NCBI GenBank assembly: GCA_002388665.1
Contig: DGMY01000039.1
Coordinates: 29,668-93,667 of the forward strand
DNA length: 64,000 nucleotides
Direction of reading: 5' to 3'
From: Opitutia bacterium UBA4506
Lineage (GTDB): Bacteria; Verrucomicrobiota; Verrucomicrobiia; Opitutales; Puniceicoccaceae
This document shows, one piece after another, positions 35,351 to 44,716 of the stretch. Below the pieces are notes generated by a model. That model was not told the DNA's origin. It made no database searches and worked only from the letters and a program-made list of their open reading frames with translations. Position numbers and translations under genes: made by a program. The number at the start of each line of letters is the position of its first letter. Within the stretch, counting starts at the first letter, position 1.

Positions 35351-38169
35351 CTACACACAAGTCCCCCTCTTCGATTCTCGGTTCCACTTGGTTCGCTTGG
35401 GCCTGGTGGACGATACCCCAGTTGATTTTTTTATTCCTGAACTACCGGGACTATTCCTTGATCTCCGACGAGCTGGATGAGACCAGCCGTGTTTACTGGA
35501 TTGTGATCTTTTCACTCGGTGGAGGCATAATCGGACTCGGGCTCCTGATTCCCCTTCTGTCACGATTCGGCAAAGCCCAGATTCCCATTCTCATCGCATT
35601 CATCTTAATTCCGGCTGGTTTGATTATCTATGGAACTGTGGCGGTCGAATCCGCGGTTCCGACTACCGTCGATTTTTGGATCCTCAATCCCGGCAACCTG
35701 GTATTTAATCTATGGGCCTGTCAGGTCCTAGTCAGTCTCTATGGATTTGTAGCTATTTGTGCGCGGGCATCGAACGCCGGTGGGTTCCCAGTACTGGTCA
35801 CAGGGGTCCTCTCAACGATTGTTCCTGCCTGCCTTCTTTGGCTCTTCATTCAATTCGCATCCGACCTCGTTTCGGGCGGGAACTATGTTTTCACAATTCT
35901 CGTGGCAGCGATATCCAGTGCCACGCTGATCATCGGATTTGGAATATTCCTCACTGCGATATCCCTCCTGAAAACGGTCCTCAAACATCAGAAATCTGCC
36001 AGCGGAATTGGAATCACCGTACTCATTGCTCTCATTCTCCCTCTGGCCGGTCTCGCGCTCAATGCCTCGATACCGTTTCCGCAGACCTACCAAAATACGG
36101 TCATCTACATCCTTACTATAGCGAACGCCATTGCTCTGATGATTCCCCCATCAGACAATCTACGCCTCCGTAGGTTTCACCTGCTGGCTACGACCGCCCT
36201 GCTACCCTTCTCTCTCTACTTCTTCTGCGCTTTCCTGCCATTCTACCCTCTGGCCGGCTTGGCGATGATTGCCATTGGAGCCGGGTTTCTCATCCTAACC
36301 CCTCTGCTTCTCACGGTCCTGCATGTGGGAAAAATCGGGTTGCTAGTGCGCTCGCTTCCAGGGAGCCGCACGAATGCACTCACCGTTATCCTAGGCGTAC
36401 TCATCATGCCCGGCATACTCCTGTTTGGTATGGTACGGGACCGCATCGCCATTGAGGAGGCGATGAACTACGCAATTTCGCCAAACCCAGAAGAACTCCA
36501 AAATCCGCCTGACCGAGATCGGGTGGAGCGTGTGCTACAAGCCGTCCACCTGCAAAGCCGTGGCATCCAATACCCCATTATTTCTCCTATCTATCGTTCG
36601 GTCGTACTCCGCGGAATGACGATCCCCGACTCGACCTACTCAAGACTCCAAGAGTCCTTCGGTGTCGAAGAACCAGAAGCATTCGAGCCCGAGATGGGAT
36701 TCTGGAGCGTCCGGGAACGAGGGCCCAACCAGAGCCGTCGTGTATCGCGCATGGAGGCGTTGGCTGAGTTGAACTCTATCGGATTTCAAGAATCGGGGAA
36801 CGGCACTCTCTCCATCGAATTCGAAGTCTCCAACCCTACCTCTGGTTTTCGTACAGAGTACCGCACTACGTTTACTATTCCAACGGGAACTTGGGTCTCT
36901 GGCGCGGAGCTGCTCATCAACGGTGAGTGGAAGCCTGCAGACTTTCGTGAGCGCCGGAGCGCCGAGTGGATCTACCGGATGATCGCTTCGGAACGCATCC
37001 GGGATCCGCTTCTCGTCACCCTTCAAAGTCCAAACGAATTACAGGTTGAGGTCTTTCCGGTCGATACAGATAAACCCCGAAGGTTTCGCGTTCATCTCCA
37101 GTCCATAACCGGCCGGGTGTCCGGCATTTCGATTGAAAACTATAGTTGGACGCCCACAACAAAGTCCCCCTCATTTTTAACCGTCGGCCACAATCTCCTG
37201 GTGTCCCCCACGGTCGAACTGCCGTACCAAAAGCTCTCTCCCGAGTATCATCTCTTCCTCGACCGGTCCTCATTTGGGTCGAGATACAAATCGTTCGAGC
37301 GGGAACTCCGAAAGACACTTAGCGAGATTCCCCAAGGTGCCCACCTGCAATGGTGGCTCATCCATGACGGTATCACAGCCCTACCCGAGCTACCGGCAAT
37401 CCATGATCCGTCCATCATTCAATCCCTGTCTCAGTACAACATCCCGAAAGAACGATCTGGTGGGGTTACCATCGACCTTCTTCAGCTCGCGGTGTTGCAC
37501 CATTGGAGAACCGATCTCCTCAACGGCGAGGTTCCAGACACCTATCCGGTTATCGTCCCCATCGGATTGAAGGAAGAGGATTCTGTATCTCCGTCAACCC
37601 TGCGATTCATCGACCCAATGATCGGTGCAGTCCCCGGATGGATCCTGAGCAAAGACTCTGATTTGCCCGCTTCGGACCAAGAAGCGTATATTTTTCGCCG
37701 GGATGGAAGGATCGGTGTTGTGCCCCGTGACCCAAAAGACAACTCCTCCCGATGGGCCTTCCTGTTTCCTACGAGCGGACCGATCGAGTATCTCAACCAA
37801 GCGCGGGACTTCGCGTTGCTCGGGGAAGAAAACATCGCCACCGTAGACAATCCTCCGGCTGGATTCTTGATCCAAATGAAGGATGCATTGTCACGGTACA
37901 ATCCTGCTCAGCATGAAGCCGATCGGGCCGAGATGATATCGGAATCAAAGTCAGCTAGTGTCCTTATTCCCGATACCGCTCTGATTGTTCTCGAGACCTC
38001 TGCCCAGGAGAAGTTCCTTCTAGAACTCGAGAAGCTGGGAACGGAGGGGCATTCGGGACTCTCCTTCTCCGAAACACCAGAGCCCTCTCTCATCATTATC
38101 GGAGGCTTCGGGATCTGGCTGCTTTGCCAGAGAGGTCGACGCAATCAAACGAAGGATCCCAGAAAGTGA
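35347..38169 (+). CDS. Polytopic membrane protein with VIT-like domain and PEP-CTERM tail
   Basis: A 940-residue protein in three parts. Residues 1-370 contain about eleven membrane helices. Residues about 480-595 resemble a VIT domain (vault/inter-alpha-trypsin-like): FTIPTGTWVSGAELLINGEW, ADFRERRSAEWIYRMI, RDPLLVTLQSPNELQVEVFPV. A further soluble region with few recognisable motifs follows. The last roughly 28 residues are a PEP-CTERM-type sorting signal: ETPEPS, a hydrophobic helix LIIIGGFGIWLLC and the basic tail QRGRRNQ. It is translationally coupled to the exosortase gene and is presumably its dedicated substrate. The biochemical role is unknown. Confidence 0.78.
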   Translation: MTTHKSPSSILGSTWFAWAWWTIPQLIFLFLNYRDYSLISDELDETSRVYWIVIFSLGGGIIGLGLLIPLLSRFGKAQIPILIAFILIPAGLIIYGTVAVESAVPTTVDFWILNPGNLVFNLWACQVLVSLYGFVAICARASNAGGFPVLVTGVLSTIVPACLLWLFIQFASDLVSGGNYVFTILVAAISSATLIIGFGIFLTAISLLKTVLKHQKSASGIGITVLIALILPLAGLALNASIPFPQTYQNTVIYILTIANAIALMIPPSDNLRLRRFHLLATTALLPFSLYFFCAFLPFYPLAGLAMIAIGAGFLILTPLLLTVLHVGKIGLLVRSLPGSRTNALTVILGVLIMPGILLFGMVRDRIAIEEAMNYAISPNPEELQNPPDRDRVERVLQAVHLQSRGIQYPIISPIYRSVVLRGMTIPDSTYSRLQESFGVEEPEAFEPEMGFWSVRERGPNQSRRVSRMEALAELNSIGFQESGNGTLSIEFEVSNPTSGFRTEYRTTFTIPTGTWVSGAELLINGEWKPADFRERRSAEWIYRMIASERIRDPLLVTLQSPNELQVEVFPVDTDKPRRFRVHLQSITGRVSGISIENYSWTPTTKSPSFLTVGHNLLVSPTVELPYQKLSPEYHLFLDRSSFGSRYKSFERELRKTLSEIPQGAHLQWWLIHDGITALPELPAIHDPSIIQSLSQYNIPKERSGGVTIDLLQLAVLHHWRTDLLNGEVPDTYPVIVPIGLKEEDSVSPSTLRFIDPMIGAVPGWILSKDSDLPASDQEAYIFRRDGRIGVVPRDPKDNSSRWAFLFPTSGPIEYLNQARDFALLGEENIATVDNPPAGFLIQMKDALSRYNPAQHEADRAEMISESKSASVLIPDTALIVLETSAQEKFLLELEKLGTEGHSGLSFSETPEPSLIIIGGFGIWLLCQRGRRNQTKDPRK

Positions 38170-38247
38170 TCGGGATACGATAACTGAACCACTCGGTTCG
38201 ATCCTTGATCCTGTCATTATTGTTGGAATGCACTGGAGAACTCTTTA

Positions 38248-38739
38248 TTGACATTATCAACAATGAGCACTCGAAAGATTGATACAAGCGCCGGCGATCC
38301 AGAAAACATTGCTTCCGCGATATTTGAGTCGGTACACGCCACCATGCATGCGTTCCGCTCCGAGCAGTATCAAGTGTTGCGCGACAGCCCCTACGAATTG
38401 ACTCACATGGAAGGGAAGATTCTCGGCTACTTTGAGCGCAACCCTGGCGCAAAGCTCAATGACATCGTCCGGCACAGCGGTCGCGACAAGGGACAACTCG
38501 CACGAAATATCAAAACGCTAAAATCGCAGGGGTTACTGAACGCGAGCAAGGACGCAAACGATCGCCGCAGTGTTTCGCTGGAACTGACCGACGCCGGAAA
38601 GGCTGTGTGCAAGGACTTGCAACAGGAGCTCGATTCCGTTGCCAACCGAGCCGTTGCCAACCTCGACCCCGCGGAACAACGCCACCTGTACCAGCTACTG
38701 GAAAAGGTTCGGCACGGAGTCATGAAAACGCAATCATAG
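38248..38739 (+). CDS. MarR-family transcriptional regulator
   Basis: A 163-residue winged-helix regulator. Domain phrases: YELTHMEGKILGYFERNPGA, LNDIVRHSGRDKGQLARNIK (recognition helix region), LINASKDANDRRSVSLELT (wing, with the DxRxxxLxLT pattern). TTG at 38248 has GGAG nine bases upstream and is preferred; ATG at 38263 is the alternative (158 residues). MarR proteins repress their own and adjacent genes and respond to small phenolic or oxidising ligands. The start region itself contains short TTG/CAA dyads that could be an autoregulatory site. The VOC-family gene follows 76 bp downstream and may be a target. Confidence 0.87.
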   Translation: MTLSTMSTRKIDTSAGDPENIASAIFESVHATMHAFRSEQYQVLRDSPYELTHMEGKILGYFERNPGAKLNDIVRHSGRDKGQLARNIKTLKSQGLLNASKDANDRRSVSLELTDAGKAVCKDLQQELDSVANRAVANLDPAEQRHLYQLLEKVRHGVMKTQS

Positions 38740-38815
38740 GGCCCATTACCTGGAACGGTTTATTGATCGATCCAGGAAGACCAATTCTCGAAGATTCCCA
38801 AACCAAACCCCTTCC

Positions 38816-39190
38816 ATGAAACTACTCAAAGCCGTCACCAACATCTTCTACGATGATCTCAACGTTGGATTGAACCTGTTCGTATCAGGGCTCGGATTCA
38901 CCATTTATCATGACGAGCGCCCCAACGGGAACCTTTTTTGTGTGGTCGAACGCGACGGAATCAAATTTCACCTCCACGAAAGCAGCGAGTGGGCAGCGAA
39001 GGACAGACCCGAAATCCGGATTGAAACCGATGACATTGAGGCTCTGTACGCTGAGATTAATGAGAGCCATCCCGAACTGCTGCATCCCAATTCCGCAACA
39101 GTGACTCTCCGCCCCTGGGGAGCCAGAGAATTTGCCATGCTGGACGAGTCAAAGGTCTGCGTGATTATCCAGCAGTGGCCCGCCGTATAA
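38816..39190 (+). CDS. VOC-superfamily (glyoxalase/bleomycin-resistance-like) protein
   Basis: A 124-residue protein with the beta-alpha-beta-beta-beta pattern of the vicinal-oxygen-chelate fold: VTNIFYDDLNVGLNLFVSGLGF, then FHLHE, and the C-terminal VTLRPWGAREFAMLDESKVCVIIQQ. Members include glyoxalase I, dioxygenases and antibiotic-binding proteins; the substrate is unknown. It directly follows the MarR regulator on the same strand, a common pairing for resistance or detoxification. Confidence 0.78.
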   Translation: MKLLKAVTNIFYDDLNVGLNLFVSGLGFTIYHDERPNGNLFCVVERDGIKFHLHESSEWAAKDRPEIRIETDDIEALYAEINESHPELLHPNSATVTLRPWGAREFAMLDESKVCVIIQQWPAV

Positions 39191-39212
39191 TTTGAATGGC
39201 TTGGATCTGAAC

Positions 39213-40229
39213 CTACGCCGAATCGCGAACGACCAGATCCAGCTCATAGGGCGCACTGGCAAAAGGGATTGTCGTCTCTCCTCGAATACGTCCAACCATC
39301 CACTGAGAAATATCCTCAGCCATTCTCTCGATCGGCTGCTTTACCGTCGTCAGGGCCGGAGAGACCAATGCGCCGAGATCAATTCCGTCAAATCCAATGA
39401 TGGACACCTCCTCGGGAACCCGGACCGACATCTGCTCGAAGGCTTTCAACGCTGAAATCGCAATCATGTCGTTCCCCGCAATAAAGGCCGAGGGTCGATC
39501 CTTCTCTGAGAGGCTCTTCCACAAACGACAGATCTCCGCGACGCGGTCCTGTGATCCGCCGGTCATATAGACAACCGAGTCCTCGGAAAACGCCAGAGAC
39601 TCGCGAGCCATCGCATCACGAAAGCCGAGATATCGTTCCCGCATCCCCATACTTTGCTGGGGTCCACCCAAAAATCCTAACCGCGTATGGCCGCGAGAGC
39701 GCAGGTGGCGGACGGCAACGTCCATAGCGGAGGTATTATCCACTTCGACTCGCGCACAACCCTCGAGGGCCTCTCCCAATTCACCGGAGACCACTACCGG
39801 TTTGCCCTGTGAAATGAACTGTCGGCAGAGGGACGAGCTTACCGCCCCGACCGGCCGTTCGGAGGCATTGAGAAAAATACCATCCACCCGATACCGCAGT
39901 AGATTCTCCAACGCACGGGCCTCCTCCTCATGACTGCCAAAACTCGCCCCCAGCAATATCGAAAAGCCAAACCGCTGGCAGGTGTCGTGCATCACTTGAA
40001 TCACCTTTGCATAGAATGGATTGGTCATGTCGGGTACGATGATACCGATGACCGAAGTCGTACCACTGCGCAGGTTGGCAGCCTGTTGGTTTCGCACATA
40101 GCCCAATCGTCGGGCCGCCTCCAATACCGACTCTCTCTTCTTCGATCGAAGTGACTGGCCGGCAAGAATCCGCGCGGCTGTCTTCGGCGAGACACCAGCC
40201 GCCTCTGCTACTTTATAAATATTGCTCAT
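39213..40229 (-). CDS. LacI-family transcriptional regulator
   Basis: A 338-residue regulator. The N-terminal helix-turn-helix (YKVAEAAGVSPKTAARIL, residues about 4-21) and hinge helix (AARRLGYVRNQQAANLRSG) are clear, followed by a periplasmic-binding-protein-like effector domain (IGIIVPDMTNPFYAKVIQ). ATG at 40229 has TTTGGGG a few bases upstream; a TTG three codons earlier is less likely. LacI proteins usually control sugar-catabolic operons. Candidate targets here are the Gfo/Idh/MocA dehydrogenase, cupin and sulfatase genes just upstream. Confidence 0.93.
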   Translation of the reverse strand: MSNIYKVAEAAGVSPKTAARILAGQSLRSKKRESVLEAARRLGYVRNQQAANLRSGTTSVIGIIVPDMTNPFYAKVIQVMHDTCQRFGFSILLGASFGSHEEEARALENLLRYRVDGIFLNASERPVGAVSSSLCRQFISQGKPVVVSGELGEALEGCARVEVDNTSAMDVAVRHLRSRGHTRLGFLGGPQQSMGMRERYLGFRDAMARESLAFSEDSVVYMTGGSQDRVAEICRLWKSLSEKDRPSAFIAGNDMIAISALKAFEQMSVRVPEEVSIIGFDGIDLGALVSPALTTVKQPIERMAEDISQWMVGRIRGETTIPFASAPYELDLVVRDSA

Positions 40230-40537
40230 GAACCCCAAAGGTCATCCAACTTCGCGAAGAAGAGGAAAACTAACATGTGCTGTATTGAGCATAGCGATGC
40301 GAAAAAACGCGAGTCCGAACCAAGCCGATCCAATTATGTGGAAAATCGTATTGAAACCTAAATGCCCCAGGATCGCCCTGCGGAACAGACTTTCGCGCGA
40401 AAGTGCCCAAGCTGTTTCCTGTAAACCTGAACGAGCCCTCTCGATCGTTTGAGAGAAGAGCGCTCCCCCTGTTCAATTTGGGTGACAGATCACAGCACCG
40501 TCATCCAAGCGAATGAGGCGAGTCCGGCAAACCCGCC
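40230..40537. other. Intergenic gap downstream of the oxidoreductase gene
   Basis: About 308 bp without a gene, probably holding the LacI-gene promoter. A 7-bp stem (TGAGGCG near 40515, CGCCTCA near 40535) overlaps the end of the oxidoreductase gene but has no T-tract, so I do not call it a terminator. Confidence 0.35.
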
Positions 40538-41638
40538 TCAGACCACATCCACCCAGTCACCGGAACGGGCGGATTCATAGCAGGATTGAATGAAGGAAAC
40601 GGCGTTCAGCCCGTCCGCAGCGCTGACTGTCGGCTCCGCACCACTACGGATACAAGAAACAAACTCCTTCAACTGCTCTCGATGAGCGTCGCCCCAATTC
40701 CATTCATCTTTCTTCGACTTATCCGCCTCAGCCGTCGCCGAGCGGGTACCCCCCGTGGCCACCTGCAGCGCGTGGGCATTGGAGCCCTTACCACGAATGG
40801 TTTCCTCCCCTCGAACGGCAAAGGTTTCCAATTCGTCGCCAACAATCATGGCGGAGCCGGATGTTCCAAAGAGACCGAGTGACACTGGATATCCCGGGTA
40901 GAGTGCTGTCGAAGCCACGAGCGACCCCATCATTCCTGACTCAAATTCCACCTGAACAGAAATGAGATCCTCTACCTCGATCCTCTCATGGGCTACGGTC
41001 TTCATACGGGCAAACACCCGTTTGGCCTTGCCCGCCAACCAGAGCATTAAATCAACCGTGTGGATTCCTTGGTTCATGAGACAGCCTCCGCCATCCAGCT
41101 CCCAAGTACCCCTCCAGTCGCCTGAATCGTAGTACTCCTGTGTTCGATACCAAGGAATTCTAGCCTCGGCAAAGATCAGGTCCCCAAACTTGCCGGAACC
41201 AATGGCTTCCCGAACCTTCTGAGAAGAGGGGTCGAATCGATGCTGGGAAATCACCGAGAACTGCAGCCCCGAGGACTCCGCCACCGCCTTCAATTTTTCA
41301 CAGGCGGCCACGGTCACGTCCATCGGTTTTTCGACAATCACATGCTTGCCAGACCGCAAGGCCTCGATTGCCTGTCCGGCATGAATTCCCGAAGGAGTAC
41401 AAAACGTCACCGCATCCACATCCGGATTCGCACAGGCCTCCTCAAACGAGACCGAACCCACTGAAAATTCACGGGCCAATTCCGCCGAGCGTTCGGGCAC
41501 CCGGTCACAAATATAGGCGAGCTCGACCTCAGGAGTCAGTTCCTGGAGGGCCTTAATTTGGGTCTTTGCAATGGAGCCACATCCGACTAGCGCAAATCGC
41601 ACCGGGGACGAGGGATCGGATTGGTTTGTTTGGGACAT
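40538..41638 (-). CDS. Gfo/Idh/MocA-family oxidoreductase
   Basis: A 366-residue NAD(P)-dependent enzyme. N-terminal Rossmann domain with ALVGCGSIAKTQIKAL (about 15-30), the family EKP motif in HVIVEKPMDVTVAACEKL near 100, and the C-terminal alpha/beta domain with GGGCLMNQGIHTVDLMLWL (catalytic His in NQGIHTVD). Members oxidise or reduce sugars and inositols. The linkage to a LacI regulator, a cupin, a sulfatase and GH1 suggests a sugar or sulfated-sugar catabolic locus. It starts 35 bp after the cupin stop, on the same strand. Confidence 0.91.
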   Translation of the reverse strand: MSQTNQSDPSSPVRFALVGCGSIAKTQIKALQELTPEVELAYICDRVPERSAELAREFSVGSVSFEEACANPDVDAVTFCTPSGIHAGQAIEALRSGKHVIVEKPMDVTVAACEKLKAVAESSGLQFSVISQHRFDPSSQKVREAIGSGKFGDLIFAEARIPWYRTQEYYDSGDWRGTWELDGGGCLMNQGIHTVDLMLWLAGKAKRVFARMKTVAHERIEVEDLISVQVEFESGMMGSLVASTALYPGYPVSLGLFGTSGSAMIVGDELETFAVRGEETIRGKGSNAHALQVATGGTRSATAEADKSKKDEWNWGDAHREQLKEFVSCIRSGAEPTVSAADGLNAVSFIQSCYESARSGDWVDVV

Positions 41639-41673
41639 TGAGGAATGATCCTAGAGCCCGGACAGTACGAATT

Positions 41674-42129
41674 TCAATCTTCTTTCAAAACCGCAAGAGG
41701 CTCTCCGACCACGCCCGCATAGACCACGACGATCTCGGCCGGAGAATCGCCATCGTTTCGCCCGTAGTGCCAGGTGTTGACGACCTCAATCAGCCCATCA
41801 CCCGCACTGAGATTGATCTCGGCACCCTCTTCGGTCACGACCGTGAGCTCTCCTCGCACCAAAACGCCCGCATTGATCACCGGGTGCTCGTGCCAAGGGA
41901 GCTTCGCATGAGGAGGAATGACGAACCGGACGATACTGATGAGCGGTTTACCCTCCGGGTAGTCAGGCAGAGGCGTTCCGTCCCAGGATTTCCCCGACTG
42001 AACCAGGACCTCTTTCTCGACCTGCGGCTCTGTATCCGAAACAGGACTGGGAGGTGGAGCGGCAGCAGGCGCCGACCACACCGGTAGGGGGAGAGAAACA
42101 AAGAGAGCGAAGAGTATGGGTTTGATCAT
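41674..42129 (-). CDS. Secreted single-domain cupin protein
   Basis: About 151 residues from ATG at 42129. The N-terminus MIKPILFALFVSLPLPVWSA is a signal peptide, so the protein is periplasmic. The cupin barrel has metal-ligand motif 1 in LPWHEHPVINAGVLVRGELTV (His-x-His) and motif 2 in EVVNTWHYGRNDGD. Function is unassigned; such cupins bind metals or small organic ligands. GAGAGG abuts the ATG directly, so translation may start unusually or at a different codon. It is divergent from the sulfatase gene and shares its upstream region. Confidence 0.8.
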   Translation of the reverse strand: MIKPILFALFVSLPLPVWSAPAAAPPPSPVSDTEPQVEKEVLVQSGKSWDGTPLPDYPEGKPLISIVRFVIPPHAKLPWHEHPVINAGVLVRGELTVVTEEGAEINLSAGDGLIEVVNTWHYGRNDGDSPAEIVVVYAGVVGEPLAVLKED

Positions 42130-42219
42130 CCTCTCAGAAAATCTATTGCACCGAACAAAGACAATAGGGAACCCCTCTCGAACAATCACTAAATCGCTTC
42201 TAGAAGAAGCCTGATATCA

Positions 42220-42278
42220 ATACCTTAGTCCGCAGGTATAACTTTTGAATTGCCCAAAACCGAACTACTCCATATTAT
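42220..42278 (+). promoter_or_regulatory. Candidate operator and sigma-70-like promoter of the sulfatase gene
   Basis: ATACCT (42220-42225) and AGGTAT (42234-42239) make a 6-bp perfect dyad. Eleven bases on, TTGCCC (42250-42255) and TATTAT (42273-42278) are spaced by 17 bp like a vegetative promoter. The IclR regulator gene directly downstream of the sulfatase, or the LacI protein, could act here. Pattern only. Confidence 0.35.
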
Positions 42279-42308
42279 AGCTACTTTATTTTTATATAGT
42301 AAATTATC

Positions 42309-43823
42309 ATGAGTAAACGCCCCAACATCCTTCTGATCACGAGCGACCAGCAACATTGGAACACCCTCGGCATCGACAATCCCGAGGTCAAAACTCCGAA
42401 TCTGGACCGACTCGCCCGCCAAGGCATGCTCTTTGAAAAAGCGTACTGCCCAAACCCGACCTGCACCCCTACCCGCGCCAGCATCCTTACCGGGCAATGG
42501 CCGAGTCAGCATGGTGCCTACACCCTCGGGACCAAGCTACTGGAAGACCGTCCCACGATGAACGACGCCTGGCACAAAGCCGGGTATCGCACCGGGTTGG
42601 TCGGTAAAGCCCACTTTCAACCGTTGGACAGCACCGAAGAATTTAGCTCCCTCGAGGCCTACCCCACACTTCAGGATCTCGACTTCTGGCGGAAATTCGA
42701 AGGTCCGTTTTACGGATTTGATGACTTCGAACTCGCGCGCAACCACACCGACGAGGCACACGTAGGCCAGCACTACGCCCTATGGATGGAAGAGAAAGGT
42801 CTCAAGAACTGGAGAGACTATTTCCAATCACCCACCGGAAGTCAGGGCCCTCGGAAGCACGAATGGGATCTACCGGAGGAATACCACTACAACACATGGA
42901 TTTCGGAACGGACGAACCACTACCTCGAACAGTATAGCAAGGACGAACAACCGTTCTTCTTGTGGTCGAGCTTCTTCGATCCTCATCCTTCCTACCTCAT
43001 TCCCAAACCGTGGAGTGATATGTACGATCCGGAGAAGATTACGTTGCCGACCCGCCATCCAGACGAAGCAGACAAGAAGGACATGAGTCCCTTCGAAAAG
43101 TTCGCCCTCGATCCAGATTTGAGCAAAGAGGACGTCGGAATCGAAGGCAAGTGGATGCACGGTGTCCACAAGCATAGAAACTCACCCGAGAACCTGGCAC
43201 GAAACATCGCAACCTACTACGGCATGGTTTCGTGCCTCGACCACTACGTGGGCAAGATCCTCGACCGCCTGGAAGAACTCGGGCTGGCCGATAACACACT
43301 CATCGTTTTCACCTCCGACCACGGCCACTACTACGGCCACCACGGCTTGATGGCCAAGGGACCCTTCCACTACGACGACGGAGTCAAGGTGCCAATGATC
43401 GCCCGTTGGCCCAATAAGATCCCAGAGGGTACACGCTCCAAAGCACTCCAAAGCTTGGTCGATCTGCCCACCAGCTTCCTCGAAGCCGCAGGCATCTCCA
43501 AGCCGCATTCGATGAGCGGAATGAACCAACTGCCTTCCTGGCAGGATCCATCGACGGCTGTCCGCTCCCACACCATGGTCGAAGACAATCACGAGCCCGG
43601 AATGGCCGAGCTGAAAACCTATATCGACGATCGCTACAAGCTGACGGTCTACCGCGCCTTTGACTGCGGAGAACTCTACGACCTCCAGGAAGATCCGGAT
43701 GAGATCTACAATCGGTGGAGCGACCCCGACTACGCCTCTATTAAATCGAGCCTTCTTCTGGATTTTGTTCAGGCTGAGATGGCCAAAGAAGTGCTGCCGA
43801 TGCCACGTATTTCAGCTGCGTAG
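42309..43823 (+). CDS. Type I (formylglycine-dependent) sulfatase
   Basis: A 504-residue alkaline-phosphatase-superfamily sulfatase. The active-site signature is Cys52-Thr-Pro-Thr-Arg followed by ASILTGQ; Cys52 must be converted to formylglycine. Metal ligands are visible in LITSDQQHW (Asp13, Gln14) and FTSDHGHYYGHHG (about 333-345). No signal peptide is present, so it acts in the cytoplasm, unlike most polysaccharide sulfatases, and probably desulfates small imported sulfated sugars or choline-sulfate-like esters. The leader is very AT-rich without a Shine-Dalgarno. An IclR regulator follows 32 bp downstream. No maturase gene is in the window. Confidence 0.92.
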   Translation: MSKRPNILLITSDQQHWNTLGIDNPEVKTPNLDRLARQGMLFEKAYCPNPTCTPTRASILTGQWPSQHGAYTLGTKLLEDRPTMNDAWHKAGYRTGLVGKAHFQPLDSTEEFSSLEAYPTLQDLDFWRKFEGPFYGFDDFELARNHTDEAHVGQHYALWMEEKGLKNWRDYFQSPTGSQGPRKHEWDLPEEYHYNTWISERTNHYLEQYSKDEQPFFLWSSFFDPHPSYLIPKPWSDMYDPEKITLPTRHPDEADKKDMSPFEKFALDPDLSKEDVGIEGKWMHGVHKHRNSPENLARNIATYYGMVSCLDHYVGKILDRLEELGLADNTLIVFTSDHGHYYGHHGLMAKGPFHYDDGVKVPMIARWPNKIPEGTRSKALQSLVDLPTSFLEAAGISKPHSMSGMNQLPSWQDPSTAVRSHTMVEDNHEPGMAELKTYIDDRYKLTVYRAFDCGELYDLQEDPDEIYNRWSDPDYASIKSSLLLDFVQAEMAKEVLPMPRISAA

Positions 43824-43855
43824 ACTCCAGCAAATCGCGTTGCCGGATCACCCGA

Positions 43856-44608
43856 ATGAGCCCTCGATCTGGAAATTCATCGTCCACCCTGCTTCGCGGT
43901 CTGACGCTTCTCCAGCGGGTATCGCTTGCGGATCGGCCGATACGATTCTCTGAGCTCCGGGAAATCCTTCCCGGAGCGACCGACACGACGATATCGCGCC
44001 TGCTCCAGGTACTCGAATCCGAAGGGTATCTCAAGCGGGCAGAAACATCTGGATACGAACCCGGCGATACCTTCCTGTCCTGGATTCGAGAGGTCTCTGA
44101 TGAGGATGAAAGCTTTCAGTCTGTCGCCGAGAAAATAGTGCGAAAGCTCTGTCGTGCCTCCAACGAGTCCACTGCGATCGCGGTCTTCGAGGGGAACCGC
44201 CTACGGGTCGTCGCCAGCGAGACAGCTGAGGGAGCGATCTCGGTGATCCGTCCGAACGAAACCCTCCATTTCGAGGGCGATCATGCCGGTTCACTCGCCG
44301 CGCTCTCATTGCTCACGAAACCTGAGCAGAACGACTGTATCGGCGATCGGTATAGTCGCATCGGCAACGCGGAAGAGCTGGAGAACTCCCTTTCGATGAC
44401 AAGCGAGGCCACCCCGGGACCGATCTTCCGCGATCACTCGCTCTCCCGACCGGGGATCTGCCGGATCGCCTGCCCGTTTCAAGCCGGCACAAAACGGGGT
44501 AGTCTCTTCTTTTGCCTGACCGAGACACAGGCTGACCATCAGTTTGACACTCTGTCTGACTTGCTCGTACTGGGCCGGTCAGAGCTGGAGCGGGCGAATA
44601 TTGAGTAA
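43856..44608 (+). CDS. IclR-family transcriptional regulator
   Basis: A 250-residue protein. N-terminal winged helix (STLLRGLTLLQRVSLADRPIRFSELREIL, TDTTISRLLQVLESEGYLKRAE, residues about 10-62), then a GAF-like effector domain. The C-terminal domain is more divergent than in typical IclR members. It lies just downstream of the sulfatase and probably controls it and/or the divergent cupin and oxidoreductase genes. Confidence 0.82.
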   Translation: MSPRSGNSSSTLLRGLTLLQRVSLADRPIRFSELREILPGATDTTISRLLQVLESEGYLKRAETSGYEPGDTFLSWIREVSDEDESFQSVAEKIVRKLCRASNESTAIAVFEGNRLRVVASETAEGAISVIRPNETLHFEGDHAGSLAALSLLTKPEQNDCIGDRYSRIGNAEELENSLSMTSEATPGPIFRDHSLSRPGICRIACPFQAGTKRGSLFFCLTETQADHQFDTLSDLLVLGRSELERANIE

Positions 44609-44716
44609 GTACTACTGAGCCAAGTCCAGGGATCGAAATTTGATCCTCTTGCGGACTCGACTTCGCTTAAAAATTCTCAAAACCTACAGCGAACCTTGGC
44701 TCTCTTTCTTACTCAA

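Noticed and set aside
40514..40541. Terminator at the end of the oxidoreductase gene
   Set aside because: A 7-bp stem exists but the loop is long and no T-tract follows in the transcribed direction.
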